A model generated the notes under the pieces. The model was given only the letters and a program-made list of their open reading frames with translations. It made no database searches and was not told where the DNA came from. From Methylobacterium sp. GXS13 (GTDB taxonomy: Bacteria > Pseudomonadota > Alphaproteobacteria > Rhizobiales > Beijerinckiaceae), in contig NZ_LKKO01000002.1 of assembly GCF_001455965.1 (NCBI RefSeq), positions 1-64,000 on the forward strand: 64,000 nt of DNA, given 5' to 3'. The position numbers and the translations under genes were made by a program. Positions 62,178 to 64,000 of the stretch are shown one piece after another (position 1 is the first letter of the stretch; the number at the start of each line of letters is the position of its first letter).

Positions 62178-62301
62178 GTGGTTTCAAAAGGTCCGGGACC
62201 TTTTGCGGGTCCAGGGCAGAGCCCTGGTGTCGGGCTTCGCCCGAGATCGGGGCTGTGCGCCCCGAACCCTACCAAAGGGCTTCGCGCCCTTTGGAAACCC
62301 C
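62178..62301. repeat. Dispersed palindromic repeat, family C (copy 3)
   Basis: Opens with GGTTTCAAAAGGTCCGGGAC and ends CCCTTTGGAAACC, which is a near inverse of its start (GGTTTC...GAAACC). The interior holds paired GC boxes. It lies between the RHH and prpE genes. Confidence 0.75.
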
Positions 62302-62314
62302 TAAGTCCCCGCGC

Positions 62315-64000
62315 TCAGTCCGCGCCGATCCCCCGCCCCTTCAGGCTGGCGTCGATCTCGTCGAGCACAGCGGCGTCGTCGATGGTCGCCGGCATGGTCC
62401 AGGGCTCGTGGTCGGCGATGCGCTTCATGGTGGCGCGCAGGATCTTGCCGGAGCGGGTTTTCGGCAGCCGCTGGACGGTCAGCGCGAGCTTGAACGCCGC
62501 CACCGGGCCGATCTCGTCACGGACCTTGGCGACGAGCTCGCGCTCGATGTCCGCGGGGGCGCGGTCGACCCGGGCTTTGAGTACCACGAAGCCGCAGGGC
62601 ACCTCGCCCTTGAGCGCGTCCCGGATGCCGATCACCGCGCATTCCGCGACATCCGGATGGCCGGCCAGCACCGCCTCCATGCCGCCGGTGGACAGGCGAT
62701 GGCCCGCGACGTTGATGATGTCGTCGGTCCGCCCCAGCACGGTGATGTAGCCGTCGGCGTCGATCACCCCGGCATCCGAGGTGTCGTAATAGCCCGGGAA
62801 GGTGGCGAGGTAGCTCGAGTGCATCCGCGCGTCCGAGCCCCAGAGGGTCGGCAGGCAGCCGGGCGGCAGGGGCAGGCGGATCGCGATGGTGCCCATCGTG
62901 CCGGGCGGAACCGGCTTGCCGCCCTCGTCCAGGACCGCGACCGTGTAGCCCGGCATCGGCACGCAGGTGCTGCCGTGCTTGACCGCCAGGAGGCCGAGGC
63001 CCAGCGGATTGCCGGCGATCGGCCAGCCGGTCTCGGTCTGCCACCAATGGTCGATCACCGGCCGGCCGAGCACCCGCTCGGCCCAGGCGACCGAATCCGG
63101 GTCCGCCCGCTCCCCGGCCAGGAACAGGCTGCGGAACACCGAGAGGTCGTAGTCGCCGATCAGCGACCCGGACGGATCCTCCTTCTTGATCGCGCGCAGG
63201 GCCGTCGGCGCCGTGAACAGGCAGACGACGCCGTGCTCGGCGACCACCCGCCAGAACGCCCCGGCATCCGGCGTGCCCACCGGCTTGCCCTCGTACAGGA
63301 CCGTGGTGCAGCCGTGCAGCAGCGGCGCGTAGACGATGTAGGAATGGCCGACCACCCAGCCGATATCGGAGGCGCAGAAATAGGTCTCGCCGGGCTGGAC
63401 GCCGTAGAGGTTGGGCATCGACCAGGCCAGCGCCACGAGGTAGCCGCCGGTATCCCGGACCACGCCCTTGGGCTTGCCGGTCGTGCCGGAGGTGTAGAGG
63501 ACGTAGAGCGGGTCGGTGGCGGCCATGGCCACGCAGGCGGCCTGCTTGCCCGCCGCCTCGGCGGCCGCGACGGTTTCCGCCCAGTCGTGGTCGCGCCCGG
63601 CGACCAGGCTCGCGGCGCATTGGGGCCGCTGCAGGATCAGGCAGGCCTCCGGCTTGTGCCGGGAGGTGGCGATCGCGAGGTCCAGCAGCGGCTTGTAGGC
63701 GACCACCCGGTTCGGCTCGAGGCCGCAGGAGGCGGCCAGCACCACCTTCGGGGCGGCATCCTCGATCCGCACCGCCAGCTCGTTGGCCGCGAAGCCGCCG
63801 AACACCACCGAGTGCACGGCCCCGAGCCGGGCGCAGGCCAGCATGCCGAACAGGGCCTCGGGCACCATCGGCATGTACAGCACGACCCGGTCGCCCTTGC
63901 CGACACCGAGCTCGGCCAGCACGGCGGCGAGCGCCGTCACCGAATCGCGCAACTCCCGGTAGCCGCTGCTGCGCTTCGTCCCGGTGACGGGGGAATCGTA
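62315..64000 (-). CDS. prpE: Propionate-CoA ligase (partial, 5' end outside the window)
   Basis: Open from the end of the window to a stop at 62315; about 561 residues of a protein near 630. The start is missing and the first visible residues are YDSPVTGTKRSSGYRELRDS, typical of PrpE. AMP-binding motifs: YVLYTSGTTGKPKGVVRDTG, YFCASDIGWVVGHSYIVYAP, WWQTETGWPIAGNP, TDDIINVAGHRLSTGGMEA and the acetylatable lysine in TRSGKILRATM. It converts propionate, ATP and CoA to propionyl-CoA. Propionyl-CoA is also an ethylmalonyl-CoA pathway product, so the gene fits the metabolic theme. Confidence 0.93.
   Translation of the reverse strand, partial: YDSPVTGTKRSSGYRELRDSVTALAAVLAELGVGKGDRVVLYMPMVPEALFGMLACARLGAVHSVVFGGFAANELAVRIEDAAPKVVLAASCGLEPNRVVAYKPLLDLAIATSRHKPEACLILQRPQCAASLVAGRDHDWAETVAAAEAAGKQAACVAMAATDPLYVLYTSGTTGKPKGVVRDTGGYLVALAWSMPNLYGVQPGETYFCASDIGWVVGHSYIVYAPLLHGCTTVLYEGKPVGTPDAGAFWRVVAEHGVVCLFTAPTALRAIKKEDPSGSLIGDYDLSVFRSLFLAGERADPDSVAWAERVLGRPVIDHWWQTETGWPIAGNPLGLGLLAVKHGSTCVPMPGYTVAVLDEGGKPVPPGTMGTIAIRLPLPPGCLPTLWGSDARMHSSYLATFPGYYDTSDAGVIDADGYITVLGRTDDIINVAGHRLSTGGMEAVLAGHPDVAECAVIGIRDALKGEVPCGFVVLKARVDRAPADIERELVAKVRDEIGPVAAFKLALTVQRLPKTRSGKILRATMKRIADHEPWTMPATIDDAAVLDEIDASLKGRGIGAD

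Overview
The window is a 64 kb, roughly 70% GC stretch of an alphaproteobacterial chromosome. It is most likely Methylobacterium or a close relative (Hyphomicrobiales). The best evidence is ethylmalonyl-CoA mutase and crotonyl-CoA carboxylase/reductase sitting close together, as in methylotrophs that use the ethylmalonyl-CoA pathway, plus a membrane formate dehydrogenase and typical Rhizobiales family content. There are no rRNA, tRNA, phage or IS genes. No CRISPR array was seen.

Layout. 1-11 kb: end of an EamA-type transporter, ileS, lspA, a DUF3035-like exported protein, an M16 peptidase pair (one active, one without the metal site), an orphan HigA-type antitoxin, a glyoxalase-fold dioxygenase and a ferredoxin-NADP reductase. 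11-19 kb: a large AsmA-like protein, bcp, an M23 peptidase, an Uma2 relic beside an intact Uma2 gene, a DUF1206 membrane protein and a 52-residue protein with a structured leader. 19-24 kb: surface polysaccharide genes (WbpM-type, a WbpV-type epimerase broken by an in-frame amber codon, WbpL-type) with a class D beta-lactamase among them. 24-29 kb: ecm, a DUF3616 protein and ccr with a clear promoter and palindrome. 29-37 kb: small proteins, a secreted trypsin-fold protein that has lost its catalytic triad, a cysteine synthase and a sulfate ABC importer (cysA, cysW, cysT, sbp). 37-44 kb: a NepR-like protein, an exported protein, and a formate dehydrogenase operon fdoGHI-fdhE. Its catalytic subunit reads through an in-frame UGA as selenocysteine, with a SECIS hairpin directly after it. 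44-64 kb: envelope and catabolic genes (L,D-transpeptidase, M20 deacylase, PRISE-type reductase, aminotransferase with divergent regulator, amidohydrolase/MFS pair, glycine-rich protein, DUF2233 protein, exported GH42 beta-galactosidase, old yellow enzyme, PLA2-like protein, PHB depolymerase-type esterase with a ribbon-helix-helix protein) and the 3' part of prpE.

Carbon assimilation genes (ecm, ccr, prpE) handle C4/C3 acyl-CoA flow. Formate dehydrogenase would feed electrons from periplasmic formate to the quinone pool. The cys genes import sulfate and make cysteine.

Intergenic DNA carries at least three families of 60-260 bp palindromic, MITE-like repeats. The main discoveries offered are the selenoprotein formate dehydrogenase, the pseudo-protease, the amber-interrupted epimerase, the structured leader of the 52-residue protein, the ccr control region and the repeat families.
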